Assembly (NCBI GenBank): GCA_021790335.1
Contig: JAJYEE010000014.1
Span: 1-61,068, forward strand
DNA length: 61,068 bases
DNA from: Pseudomonadota bacterium
GTDB taxonomy: Bacteria; Pseudomonadota; Gammaproteobacteria; Acidiferrobacterales; UBA6901
Direction of reading: 5' to 3'
Below are positions 7,665 through 16,416 of this stretch, piece after piece. The position numbers were made by a program, and so were the translations under genes. Position 1 is the stretch's first letter, and each line of letters starts with the position of its first letter. Below the pieces are notes generated by a model. That model was not told the DNA's origin and searched no databases. It was given only the letters and a program-made list of their open reading frames with translations.

Positions 7665-8078
7665 TTATTCCGCCGATACAGCCGTGACCAGCCAGCCGCG
7701 TTCGGGAACATTTCTCAGCATGACCCGGAACTCCACGGCGCCTTTGCCCCTACCACCGATGCGGGCGACCCGCACTGTTACGATCCGGCCCGACGAGCCC
7801 TTCAGGCGCACCGAGTTGACCGTAAATTTCTGTTTCTCGCCCTGGTGCTCGCGCGTCTGCAGGTAATTGAGCGCAACCTCGGTCGACAACCCGTGCACGA
7901 CCGACGCGGGGTCCTGGCCGGCCGCCACATCGGCAAATTCGCGCAGACGTGAGGCATTTCCCGGATCAACAACCAGGGTTCTGATGAATTGGGTCGCATG
8001 GCTTTCCGGAGCATCTCGGACAAAGCCGCATCCGCTGAGTAGCAGCAGACAGATCATGGAAGTGGTTGCCTTAACCAA
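7665..8078 (-). CDS. Putative lipoprotein
   Basis: The protein has a lipoprotein signal with lipobox LLSGC (MICLLLLSGCGFVRDAPES), so it is likely exported and lipidated. The mature part (about 120 residues) includes a helical N-terminal half and a beta-rich C-terminus (VNSVRLKGSSGRIVTVRVAR). The start is uncertain: the TTG at 8078 (reading MVKATTSM...) has GGGAG 7 bases upstream and supplies the positive charge expected of a signal peptide; the ATG at 8057 is the alternative. No family was recognised. It is head-to-head with rnd. Confidence 0.65.
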   Translation of the reverse strand: MVKATTSMICLLLLSGCGFVRDAPESHATQFIRTLVVDPGNASRLREFADVAAGQDPASVVHGLSTEVALNYLQTREHQGEKQKFTVNSVRLKGSSGRIVTVRVARIGGRGKGAVEFRVMLRNVPERGWLVTAVSAE

Positions 8079-8200
8079 GCCTTGACTCCCGAGCAGACGT
8101 GTCAGCGCGAATGATAGCACGCGCGGGTCGGCAACCGGGCAACAGGCTGCAGTCTGGTGTCCAGATAAGGTCTGGAGCGCCAATCTGGTAAACTGGTTGC

Positions 8201-9382
8201 ATGAAAGTCACGTTCATTGATTCCTATGCGGATCTCGCAGAAGTCTGCGGACAACTTCGCCGACAGGACTGGATTGCGCTTGATACCGAGTTCATGCGGG
8301 AGCGGACATACTACGCAAAACTGTGTCTGATTCAGATCGGCACTCCGCAAATAATCGCCTGCATCGACCCCCTGACCATCGGCGAGCTGACGCCGCTGCT
8401 GGATTTGATCTGTGATCAGGGTGTAATCAAGGTAATGCACGCGGCGCGCCAAGATATGGAAGTCTTTCATGACCTTCTGCGGATGAACCGCGGTCCCGCA
8501 TCCACAGATACCAAGACGTCGGTTTTCGGGCCGGTGTTCGATACGCAGATTGCGGCAGCCTACCTCGGGTACGAAGAGCAGATCGGCTATGCCGCTTTGG
8601 TAAAGGCGATTACCGGGACGGTCCTGGACAAATCCCACACGCGCACCGACTGGTCGGCGCGTCCGTTAAGTCCGGAGCAGCGGCGCTATGCGGAAGACGA
8701 TGTGCGCTACCTTTGTGACATTTACCTCGAGCTTATAAAGGCGCTGGCTGCGGCCGGTCGCAGCCACTGGCCACAGCAGGATTTCGGACGATTGAGCGAT
8801 CCACGCCTGTACGAGTGCGATCCCGACGACGCATGGCAACGGGTGCGGAACGGGCAGCAACTCGATTCGCATGCGCACCGCATCCTGCGGGAGCTTGCCG
8901 CCTGGCGGGAACGCGCGGCCCGATCAAGCGATTTGCCGCGCAGCTGGGTCATGCGCGACGCCACGCTGCTTGATCTTGTCCGCAGGCGACCACTCAATAC
9001 CGCGGACCTTTCTGCGACCGGCGGCATGTCTCAGCGCGCCGTGCACAAGTGGGGAAGCGAGATCGTCGCGGCAATTGCCGCGGCCAATGTCCCCGGCGCC
9101 CAGGATGTGTACCCCTCGCGACAGGCGCTGGACACCGCCCAGATCGAAATGTGTCGACGCATGGCAGCGGAAGTCGACCGGGTCGCCCACGAACTGGGAA
9201 TCAGTCCGACGCTGCTCGGAACTCGGCGTGACATACAGCGTCTCGTTCTTGGCGAGCGGAACGTGCCCCTTCTGGCCGGATGGCGCCATGACATGGTTGG
9301 AAAAAACCTGCTGGCCATGCTGTCATCGAGTTGCACCATGGGCGCGGTTGCGGAGGATCGCGGGCCTGGCGTCAGGCCTTGA
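8201..9382 (+). CDS. rnd: Ribonuclease D
   Basis: This 3'-5' exoribonuclease trims tRNA and small RNA precursors. The 393-residue protein carries the DEDDy exonuclease domain: ALDTEFMRERTYYAKLCLIQ (D and E ligands near 28-30), HAARQDMEVF, VFDTQIAAAYLGYEEQIGYA and YAEDDVRYL with the Tyr/Asp of motif III. An HRDC RNA-binding domain follows at about 217-297. The ending is slightly longer than in E. coli (375 residues). It starts with ATG at 8201 after a weak ribosome binding site. Confidence 0.93.
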   Translation: MKVTFIDSYADLAEVCGQLRRQDWIALDTEFMRERTYYAKLCLIQIGTPQIIACIDPLTIGELTPLLDLICDQGVIKVMHAARQDMEVFHDLLRMNRGPASTDTKTSVFGPVFDTQIAAAYLGYEEQIGYAALVKAITGTVLDKSHTRTDWSARPLSPEQRRYAEDDVRYLCDIYLELIKALAAAGRSHWPQQDFGRLSDPRLYECDPDDAWQRVRNGQQLDSHAHRILRELAAWRERAARSSDLPRSWVMRDATLLDLVRRRPLNTADLSATGGMSQRAVHKWGSEIVAAIAAANVPGAQDVYPSRQALDTAQIEMCRRMAAEVDRVAHELGISPTLLGTRRDIQRLVLGERNVPLLAGWRHDMVGKNLLAMLSSSCTMGAVAEDRGPGVRP

Positions 9383-9451
9383 ATACACCGGCACGGCCGC
9401 GGGACGGGGTTCAATCAAAAGCTGGGCGACGGTTGGTGTGATAGACACTTG

Positions 9452-10324
9452 ATGACCAGGTCGATATTGACGAACTTGGGGCGCGTGTTCCTGACCGGAA
9501 CAACGGCCGGATTGGCATTGTTCGTTGCCGTACGCTGGGTGCGCGGACACGAACCGCTCACCTGCGTGGCGGGCAGCGTCCAGGCCCGCGCCGAGGCGGT
9601 CGTACCGGTCGCGCTTGCTAATCGCTACCTCGACGCCCGGCATATCCTGTTCGGCCTTGGGGATGGGACGGTCGGCGGCTGGTCCGGCCTCGGGGATGCG
9701 GTGGTGGCGGGTGGCCGTGTCTGGCTTCGGACGACCAACGTCGCATCGAACAATTATTATGGGCTGGTCAACGGTAGATATTTTCAGACCAGTTTTCTCG
9801 CTTACGTTCCGGCGGGGACACGTCCGAGCAGGACCCTAATCACACCGCCCGGCGAAGACGTTGACCGGTTATGGCAGCATCTCGCCCGCAGGTACCCGCA
9901 AGGGGTCATGGTTGAGGGTTATGTAAAAATGCGGACGCTTTACACCATTGCCATTGCGCGACCGCCCTTCAGCGGTCTGCCGGTCGCAGCGCATACGGCC
10001 TTCTACTACACCCAGCCTATGGAGTCGGCCTCCGGCGCCTGGGTTTACCTGACTGGAATCGCAGCCCGCCCGTCCGCTGCGGGCTGGTGGGTCAATACGC
10101 GGATGCTCAGACGACTCGTCCCGCAAGCCCAGATGCGTGGAACCGATGGTTTGGCGGATGTACTGCGGCTGCATGCACGACCGGTCAACACCGATTCGCC
10201 TCCCGCTGCGGATACGGTGCTTGCAATGGGTCAGCTGGTGGGACGCTCGACGGTCGCACGCGGCAGATTGCGCATTTATCCGATACGCCGGGTTGCGGAG
10301 TGTCCAGACGCCTTTGTACGCTAA
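9452..10324 (+). CDS. Unknown membrane-anchored protein
   Basis: The 290-residue protein has one N-terminal hydrophobic segment (about 12-30, VFLTGTTAGLALFVAVRW) and then a likely periplasmic domain without close relatives that I recognise. The sequence has repeated hydrophobic beta-type stretches (GLGDGTVGGWSGLGDAVVAG, GRVWLRTTNVASNNYYGLVN). It contains two cysteines outside the anchor. It is convergent with mltA. The ATG at 9452 was preferred to the TTG one codon earlier. Function not assigned. Confidence 0.65.
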   Translation: MTRSILTNLGRVFLTGTTAGLALFVAVRWVRGHEPLTCVAGSVQARAEAVVPVALANRYLDARHILFGLGDGTVGGWSGLGDAVVAGGRVWLRTTNVASNNYYGLVNGRYFQTSFLAYVPAGTRPSRTLITPPGEDVDRLWQHLARRYPQGVMVEGYVKMRTLYTIAIARPPFSGLPVAAHTAFYYTQPMESASGAWVYLTGIAARPSAAGWWVNTRMLRRLVPQAQMRGTDGLADVLRLHARPVNTDSPPAADTVLAMGQLVGRSTVARGRLRIYPIRRVAECPDAFVR

Positions 10325-10351
10325 CCGATCTCGAATGACGTGACCGCCGGA

Positions 10352-11503
10352 TCAGCTATCCGGCAACAACACGTACAGGCGCCCAGGCTGCTTCATGCGG
10401 CCGGCAAGCCGCGCCGCGCTACGGCCCTGTCCGAAGAAGACATCGGCTCTGACCGGGCCCTTGATGGCACCACCGGTGTCCTGCGCCAGCATCAGACGCC
10501 GGTAGGGTTTGTCGCCGGGCAGGGTGGTATCGAGCCATACCGGAACACCCAGAGGAATATAGGCCGGGTCGACCGCTATGCTGCTTTGTGGCGTAAGCGC
10601 GACCTGCATTGCACCGATCGGGCCGGGAGTCGACGCATCGCGTAGCCGGAAGAACACGTAGCTCGGGTTGCTGTTTAGCACCGATTCCGCCTGGTCCGGG
10701 TGATCGTGCAGCCAACGGCTTATCGTCTGGAGCGTGACCTCTGCGGGCTTGAGTGCCCCCATCTGCACCAGGCGCTGACCGATGGCTACATACGGATAGC
10801 CGTTCTGGTCCGCGTAGCTCACCGCAATCAGGCTGCCGTCCGGTAGGCGCACCAGGCCGGAGCCCTGGATCTGCAGGGTGAACAGTGCCACTGCATCGTC
10901 CACCCACAGCAATTCCTGTCCTCTAAGCGGATCCGCGGAATCGGTAATTTGACCGCGGCTGTAATATGGTACGACGCGATCGCCATCGAGCCGTCCGCGT
11001 ATCAACTTGCCCTGAAGCTGCGGATACAGTGTTCCGAGGTCGACGCTGACAAGATTGTCGGGGCGACGGTACAGCGGGTACCTGAAGCGGGCGGTGCGGG
11101 TGAGACTGCCGTCAAGTATCGGCTCGTAATACCCCGTAATCAGTCCACGGTGGTGGCCACGGAATCCGATCGTTTCGTGCGCGCGGAAATACTGCTCGAA
11201 GAACCGGCGCGCCTGGACGTCATCCGGTGAGGCCGGCAAGGCCTTTGCGGCGTGACAGACCGTCGTCCAGGCCGCATCCTCGCCGGAAAGTCTTCCGCAA
11301 CCCTGGAGCAAAGCGGGCCATGCCTGGGCTTGGCCACCTTTTGTCCACCCCGGGAGCTTGGACCAGGCCACTTCGCGCCCAATTCCGGGGGGTTGTGGAA
11401 CGAGCCATGTGCACGCAGACAGTGCTGCCACAGCGAATAACATGATTACGGCACGTGTCACGCCGCAGCCCGCTCTTGCCGTGTTATTTCCGACGTCAGT
11501 CAT
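10352..11503 (-). CDS. mltA: Membrane-bound lytic transglycosylase A
   Basis: This outer-membrane lipoprotein cleaves the MurNAc-GlcNAc bond of peptidoglycan with formation of a 1,6-anhydro product. The 383-residue product has a lipobox at about 27-31 (AVAALSACTW), the MltA-type beta-barrel domain (ITGYYEPILDGSLTRTARFR; VQIQGSG-like QIQGSGLVRLPDG; DQNGYPYVAIG) and a C-terminal 3D domain ending in QDTGGAIKGPVRADVFFGQG, which contains the catalytic Asp. The length is normal. The start at 11503 gives a basic signal peptide n-region. Confidence 0.92.
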   Translation of the reverse strand: MTDVGNNTARAGCGVTRAVIMLFAVAALSACTWLVPQPPGIGREVAWSKLPGWTKGGQAQAWPALLQGCGRLSGEDAAWTTVCHAAKALPASPDDVQARRFFEQYFRAHETIGFRGHHRGLITGYYEPILDGSLTRTARFRYPLYRRPDNLVSVDLGTLYPQLQGKLIRGRLDGDRVVPYYSRGQITDSADPLRGQELLWVDDAVALFTLQIQGSGLVRLPDGSLIAVSYADQNGYPYVAIGQRLVQMGALKPAEVTLQTISRWLHDHPDQAESVLNSNPSYVFFRLRDASTPGPIGAMQVALTPQSSIAVDPAYIPLGVPVWLDTTLPGDKPYRRLMLAQDTGGAIKGPVRADVFFGQGRSAARLAGRMKQPGRLYVLLPDS

Positions 11504-11804
11504 GATGGTGTTTCAGCCAAGGGTGCCCAGTTTTTACCACGGGCACGTCCGTATCGCCATCCTCCTGTGGCAGGGGCTTGCATGGAGCTGCGGACTCTTG
11601 CAGCCGCGGCGGGTAACTGCCGGCTGCCGACACGTACACCAGACATTGCGCAACGCCGCCGGGGGACTTTTGCAAGGCAACATGGCACAATGGCGGGCGT
11701 GTCGGAACATCGCGAGCGCGCTCCTCGGCTTCGGTTTGCCTTGACCGACGTTGCCCAAGTGGCAGCCATTTTCCGCGGCTGAGCCGCAACAGCGAGATCC
11801 CGCA
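11504..11804. other. Intergenic region mltA/slyD
   Basis: About 300 bases lie between two divergent genes. No open frame with plausible protein character, RNA gene or clear sigma-70 promoter was seen. It should hold the divergent promoters. Confidence 0.5.
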
Positions 11805-12287
11805 ATGCAGATCGCAAAAGGAACCGTAGTAAGCATCAACTACACCCTCACCGACGACGCGAACAACGTCATTGACAGCTCGGCCGGCGGAGAACCGCTT
11901 GCCTATATTCACGGTGCGGACAATATTATCCCGGGCCTGGAAAAGGCCCTGACCGGCAAAACCGCCGGCGACCGCCTGGAAGTGTCAGTGTCTCCGCGGG
12001 AAGCTTATGGACTGCGGGATGAGGCACTGGCACAGGTCATTCCGCGCGACCGTTTCGAATCCGCACAGGACATTGAGATCGGAATGCAGTTCCAGACCCC
12101 CACGTCGGACGGTGTCAGCGTCGTAACGGTCACCGGCGTGGACAATGAAAACATCACGGTCGACGCCAACCACCCGCTTGCAGGAATGACGCTGCATTTC
12201 AGCGTTGAAGTCGTGGCAGTCCGCTCCGCCACATCCGAGGAATTGGACCATGGACACGTCCATGGTCACGGCGGGCATCATCATTGA
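11805..12287 (+). CDS. slyD: FKBP-type prolyl isomerase SlyD-like
   Basis: This cytoplasmic peptidyl-prolyl cis-trans isomerase/chaperone has 160 residues. The FKBP domain is split around the insert-in-flap: AYIHGADNIIPGLEKALTGK (about 32-51) and GMTLHFSVEVVAV near the end. The tail DHGHVHGHGGHHH is histidine-rich, as in SlyD proteins that bind nickel for hydrogenase or urease maturation. The start at 11805 was chosen because MQIAKGTVVSINYTL is the normal family start. It is convergent with topA (28 bases apart). Confidence 0.9.
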   Translation: MQIAKGTVVSINYTLTDDANNVIDSSAGGEPLAYIHGADNIIPGLEKALTGKTAGDRLEVSVSPREAYGLRDEALAQVIPRDRFESAQDIEIGMQFQTPTSDGVSVVTVTGVDNENITVDANHPLAGMTLHFSVEVVAVRSATSEELDHGHVHGHGGHHH

Positions 12288-12315
12288 CCGGCCGGGCGTC
12301 GGCGCGCTGCATGGG

Positions 12316-14628
12316 TCAGGCCTGTTTGGCGCCCGCATTTTCGGTGCCGGGCACCTCTCCTTCATAAGGCTCGGCGTAACCGCATTCCTTCTGCGGACAT
12401 ACTTTCTCTGTTCCCCGCCTCTTGGTGGTCTTAATGGTGAGGATCGGAAATCCGCATTTCGGGCATGGCCCGACGATGGGCAGATTCCAGACGGCGTACT
12501 TGCATTCCGGATAGCACGAGCAGGAATAGAAGATCTTACCGTAGCGTGACTTGCGCTTGAGCATCGTGCCCTGCTTGCACTCAGGGCATTGCACGCCCGT
12601 GTCTGCCGGTTTTTCCAGCGGCTCCATGTGCTTGCAGTTCGGATAATTGCTGCAACCGATGAACTTCCCGTAACGGCCGCGTTTTATGACCAGCGGCGAA
12701 TTGCATTTCGGGCAACTGCGTCCCTCGACGATTTGCGGTTCGTTGGCTGCGCCGGCCTCATCGTCAACATTGCGCGTATAGTCGCAATCCGGATAACCCG
12801 TACATCCGATGAAATAGCCGTTGCGGCCGAGGCGCTTAGAAAGCTGCTTGCCGCATTTCGGGCATTTCTCATCCAGAAGCTCGACCCCGGGCCGCTCGGC
12901 GCTTTCCTTTGCCGTTACCTGAACCTTGAACTCGTCCCAGAAGTTCTGCAGCAGTGGCTTCCATGCGCGTTCCCCGCGGGATACCTCGTCGAGATCGTCC
13001 TCCAGCCGCGCAGTAAAATCGTAGTCGACATATTTCTGGAAGTGTTCGGACAAAAACTTGTTCACAACACGGCCAACATCGGTCGGCTGGAATCGGCGCT
13101 TGTCGAGGGTCACATACTCGCGCTGCTCCAGCGTTGAGATGATCGTCGCATAGGTCGAAGGCCGGCCTATGCCATAGGCCTCGAGCGCCTTTACCAGGCT
13201 TGCCTCGGTAAAGCGCGGCGGCGGTTCGGTAAAGTGCTGTTCCTTGCGAATACCCCGCAGGTCCACATATTCGCCTTTCAGCATCACCGGCAGCAGGGCC
13301 TCACCTTCTTCGTCCGGCTTCTTTTCGTCCGTTCCCTCCTGGTATACGGCCATGAAGCCGGGCTTGACGACTGTTGATCCCGTTGCCCGCGAGATGTTGC
13401 CGGCCCCTGCCTCGAGATCCACGGCCACCGTGTCCAGCACGGCGGGTATCATCTGGCAGGCGACGGTGCGTTTCCAGATGAGTTCGTAAAGCTTGTGCTG
13501 ATCCGGCGTAAGGTGTTTTTTGACCTGCTCGGGAATGCGCTCGGCTGATGTCGGCCGTATCGCCTCATGTGCTTCCTGCGCATTCTTGGACTTCGTCTTA
13601 TATATCAGCGGTTCGTCCGGCAGATTGTCGTCGCCGTAGCGTTTGCTGATCAGCGCGCGTATCTCGCCCAGCGCCTCGCCCGCGAGGTTCACCGAGTCAG
13701 TACGCATATAGGTGATGAGACCCACGGTCTCGCCACCAATGTCCACGCCCTCGTAAAGCTGCTGGGCGGTGCGCATCGTACGCTGGGCAGTGAACCCAAG
13801 CTTGCGAGAAGCCTCCTGCTGCAGTGTCGAAGTGGTGAAGGGTGGCGACGGATTGCGCCGCTTCTGCTTCTTGTCGACCGCGGTGACAAGATAGCGGCCC
13901 TGCGCGTGCTTCAGCAGTTCGGCCTCGACTTCCGCTGCCCGATTCTCGTCCTCCACGGCGAACTGGTCGAGTTTCTCCCCCTGGAAATGGGTTAGCTTGG
14001 CGACGAAATTCTGTCCCTTGGTGGCCAAGTCCGATTCGATGGTCCAGTATTCGCGTGACTTGAAACGCTCAATCTCCTCCTCGCGCTCGACGATCATCCT
14101 CAGCGCGGGGCTCTGCACCCTTCCGGCGGAAAGTCCGCGGCGGACTTTCTTCCATAACAGCGGCGACAGATTGAACCCCACGAGATAGTCCAGCGCTCGT
14201 CGCGCCTGCTGCGCGTTGATGAGGTTGACCGACAGTTCCCTCGGCTCTTGAATCGCGCGCTGAATTGCCTGCTTGGTAATCTCGTAGAATTCCACACGAT
14301 GTACTGGCTTGGAATCGAGCGTGCCGCGATCCTTGAGGATTTCGTAGAGATGCCAGGAAATCGCTTCGCCCTCGCGGTCCGGGTCGGTTGCCAGATATAG
14401 CGCATCGGCTCCGGCCATTGCCTTGATGATCGCGTCGAGATGCTTGCGGTTCTTCTCGATCAGCTGATACTTCAATTCGAAGTCGTGTTCGGTGTCGACT
14501 GCCCCCTTCTTAGGAACGAGATCGCGCACATGGCCGTAGGAGGCAAGCGCAATGAACTCCTTGCCCAAATACTTGGACATCGTCTTGGCTTTCGCCGGTG
14601 ATTCGACAATGATGAGGTTCTTAGGCAT
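12316..14628 (-). CDS. topA: DNA topoisomerase I
   Basis: This type IA topoisomerase relaxes negative supercoils. The 770-residue protein starts MPKNLIIVESPAKAKTMS; TOPRIM has the DPDREGEA metal site (about 82-89), and the active-site tyrosine is Y307 in GLITYMRTDS. The C-terminus carries four Cys4-type zinc modules: CPKC..CTGYPDC, CPKC..CSNYPNC, CPEC..CSCYPEC and CPKCGFP..CPQKEC. E. coli TopA is 865 residues with three zinc ribbons plus zinc-less ribbons, so this tail is organised differently. The start at 14628 was preferred over an in-frame ATG 30 bases upstream because it matches the family. Confidence 0.95.
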   Translation of the reverse strand: MPKNLIIVESPAKAKTMSKYLGKEFIALASYGHVRDLVPKKGAVDTEHDFELKYQLIEKNRKHLDAIIKAMAGADALYLATDPDREGEAISWHLYEILKDRGTLDSKPVHRVEFYEITKQAIQRAIQEPRELSVNLINAQQARRALDYLVGFNLSPLLWKKVRRGLSAGRVQSPALRMIVEREEEIERFKSREYWTIESDLATKGQNFVAKLTHFQGEKLDQFAVEDENRAAEVEAELLKHAQGRYLVTAVDKKQKRRNPSPPFTTSTLQQEASRKLGFTAQRTMRTAQQLYEGVDIGGETVGLITYMRTDSVNLAGEALGEIRALISKRYGDDNLPDEPLIYKTKSKNAQEAHEAIRPTSAERIPEQVKKHLTPDQHKLYELIWKRTVACQMIPAVLDTVAVDLEAGAGNISRATGSTVVKPGFMAVYQEGTDEKKPDEEGEALLPVMLKGEYVDLRGIRKEQHFTEPPPRFTEASLVKALEAYGIGRPSTYATIISTLEQREYVTLDKRRFQPTDVGRVVNKFLSEHFQKYVDYDFTARLEDDLDEVSRGERAWKPLLQNFWDEFKVQVTAKESAERPGVELLDEKCPKCGKQLSKRLGRNGYFIGCTGYPDCDYTRNVDDEAGAANEPQIVEGRSCPKCNSPLVIKRGRYGKFIGCSNYPNCKHMEPLEKPADTGVQCPECKQGTMLKRKSRYGKIFYSCSCYPECKYAVWNLPIVGPCPKCGFPILTIKTTKRRGTEKVCPQKECGYAEPYEGEVPGTENAGAKQA

Positions 14629-14778
14629 CGATTCGCATGTACTCTCGGACCAGTTCACCCGCAGGATGCAGCGCCACCGGGGCGTTTCCCAGCGCGCATT
14701 GTGGACGACAGGCAGTGCGACTTGTCAAGTATCGGGGTGGGACGGCTGCAGCAACACAGCGATAATCAAAGATCCGTG

Positions 14779-15261
14779 TCAGTGAAGATGCTCTTGGGTT
14801 CCGTCGAAGATCAGGTCTTCCATCCATGCATAGGCCTGCTCGTGGCCGGGCTGATTGAACAAAACCATCAAAATCACCCACTTGACCTGCTCAAGCCCGA
14901 TCTCCTCGGTTTCGAGTGCCATCACGCGATCAATCACGAGCTCACGGGTTAATGAATCCAGCACCTCGCTCTGTTCCAGGAACTGGATGAAACCGCGCGC
15001 CGGCAGGCTGATTTTTTTCTGCTCTGCGGCGGAGTAGCAACGCAGCGACGAGGCCTTGGCCGCGGACGGCGTGTCCACGCCCTGATCACGCAGGCTGGAC
15101 AGGCCCTCAAGCCAGGAAAAGGCCTTCTTTATTTCGCCACGCGGAAAACCGGCCTGATAGAGTTCCGCAAGCAGGGTTTCCTGATCCGGACTGAATTCTG
15201 GGCCCTCGTCCATGTAATTCTCGAACAGGTACATGAGCACATCCAGCATATTTTCTTTCAT
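14779..15261 (-). CDS. smg: Smg (DUF494) family protein
   Basis: The 160-residue protein begins MKENMLDVLMYLFENYMDEG and contains the conserved GFPRGEIKKAFSWLEGL and MALETEEIGLEQVKWVILMV of the Smg/DUF494 family. The family is almost always next to dprA and topA, as here, but its role is not known. An upstream in-frame ATG at 15369 was rejected because family members begin at MKENMLDVL. It is probably in one operon with dprA and the LysM gene. Confidence 0.88.
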   Translation of the reverse strand: MKENMLDVLMYLFENYMDEGPEFSPDQETLLAELYQAGFPRGEIKKAFSWLEGLSSLRDQGVDTPSAAKASSLRCYSAAEQKKISLPARGFIQFLEQSEVLDSLTRELVIDRVMALETEEIGLEQVKWVILMVLFNQPGHEQAYAWMEDLIFDGTQEHLH

Positions 15262-15443
15262 CGCAAGGCCTATTTTAAATCTCCGGCTTTTCCTGCCGCG
15301 TCGGGACCCGGGTATTCCGGCACAGGTCCGCTCCATCCACAGCATGGAGGAATTGCCATTTGGCGTCAATCCGCCGGGCCCTGCGGGCCCAAGCGGTTAC
15401 TTTGCTCTGCATCCAGTTTGAGACATTGGGTGCGGTGCTTCGT

Positions 15444-16394
15444 TCACACTATCGGGCGCAGGGCACCTGTCAGCGCCACACGGCCGGGCGCTACGCGCGC
15501 ACATGCTCCGATCTCCTCCAGGACATCCGACGTGTTCTCGACCAGCTTGGCTCCTTGGCGAATCAGTGCGTGACAGCCCCGCGCCAACGGCGAGTGGATG
15601 GACCCGGGGATCGCGAAAACTTCGCGGCCCTGCTCGGCCCCAAGCCGCGCCGTAATCAGAGAGCCGCTGCGGATTCCGGCCTCCACCACGAGCACCCCGA
15701 CGCTCATTCCGCTTATGATACGGTTGCGGCGAGGGAAATTCTCCCGCTCGGGGGCGCTGCCGAGCGGAAGCTCGGACACGATCGCTCCGTGCCGGGCGAT
15801 ATTATGGGCCAGCTCCCGGTGCTGAGAAGGATAAACACGGTCTATCCCCGTTCCCATCACGGCTATGGTGCAGCCAGCGGCCTGAATCGCAGCATGGTGG
15901 ACCGACGCATCGATTCCCAGTGCCATCCCGGCTGTCACGACCAGCCCGGCGCGGCTGAGTGCGGTTGCGAATTCCTCGGCATTTCGTCGTCCTTCCGCGC
16001 TCGGGTTGCGGCTCCCGGTGATGGCAATCTGCGGCCGCACAAGGGCTGTCGGGTCGCCCCGCACATACAACAACGGGGGAGGATCGGGTATTTCCCGCAA
16101 TAGTCCGGGATAGGCAGCGTCGTCCATCGTGACCAGGTGTGCCTGGTCCTGGGCAAGCCAAGCGAGCTCGGCGGAGACGCGCCGGACATCGGGGCCGCCC
16201 GCCACGGCATCCACCAGAGGGCTTGACGCACCGAGACAATCCTCGAGTTCCGAGCGCGATGCACAGAACGCATTTTGCGGAGACCCGAAGCGGCGCAACA
16301 GGCCCAGCAACAGCTCTGCGTGCCCGGCCGTGATGCGATGAAGGTCGAGCCAGCAGACCTGCAGGTCTTCAGTCATCTCCACGGGTCGCATCAT
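15444..16394 (-). CDS. dprA: DNA processing protein DprA (Smf), short form
   Basis: DprA binds incoming single-stranded DNA and loads RecA during natural transformation. The 316-residue protein keeps a SAM-like N-terminal region and the Rossmann-fold core: ITGSRNPSAEGRRNAEEFAT, TAGMALGIDASVHHAAI, MGTGIDRVYPSQH, ENFPRRNRIISGMS and GSLITARLGAEQGREVFAIP. The usual C-terminal winged-helix (DML1) of about 60 residues is absent: translation ends soon after the core at GALRPIV. The bases downstream of the stop show no recognisable remainder of it in any frame. The core should still bind ssDNA. Confidence 0.9.
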   Translation of the reverse strand: MMRPVEMTEDLQVCWLDLHRITAGHAELLLGLLRRFGSPQNAFCASRSELEDCLGASSPLVDAVAGGPDVRRVSAELAWLAQDQAHLVTMDDAAYPGLLREIPDPPPLLYVRGDPTALVRPQIAITGSRNPSAEGRRNAEEFATALSRAGLVVTAGMALGIDASVHHAAIQAAGCTIAVMGTGIDRVYPSQHRELAHNIARHGAIVSELPLGSAPERENFPRRNRIISGMSVGVLVVEAGIRSGSLITARLGAEQGREVFAIPGSIHSPLARGCHALIRQGAKLVENTSDVLEEIGACARVAPGRVALTGALRPIV

Positions 16395-16416
16395 CCTTAA
16401 TGCGAAGCGAGCCTGT

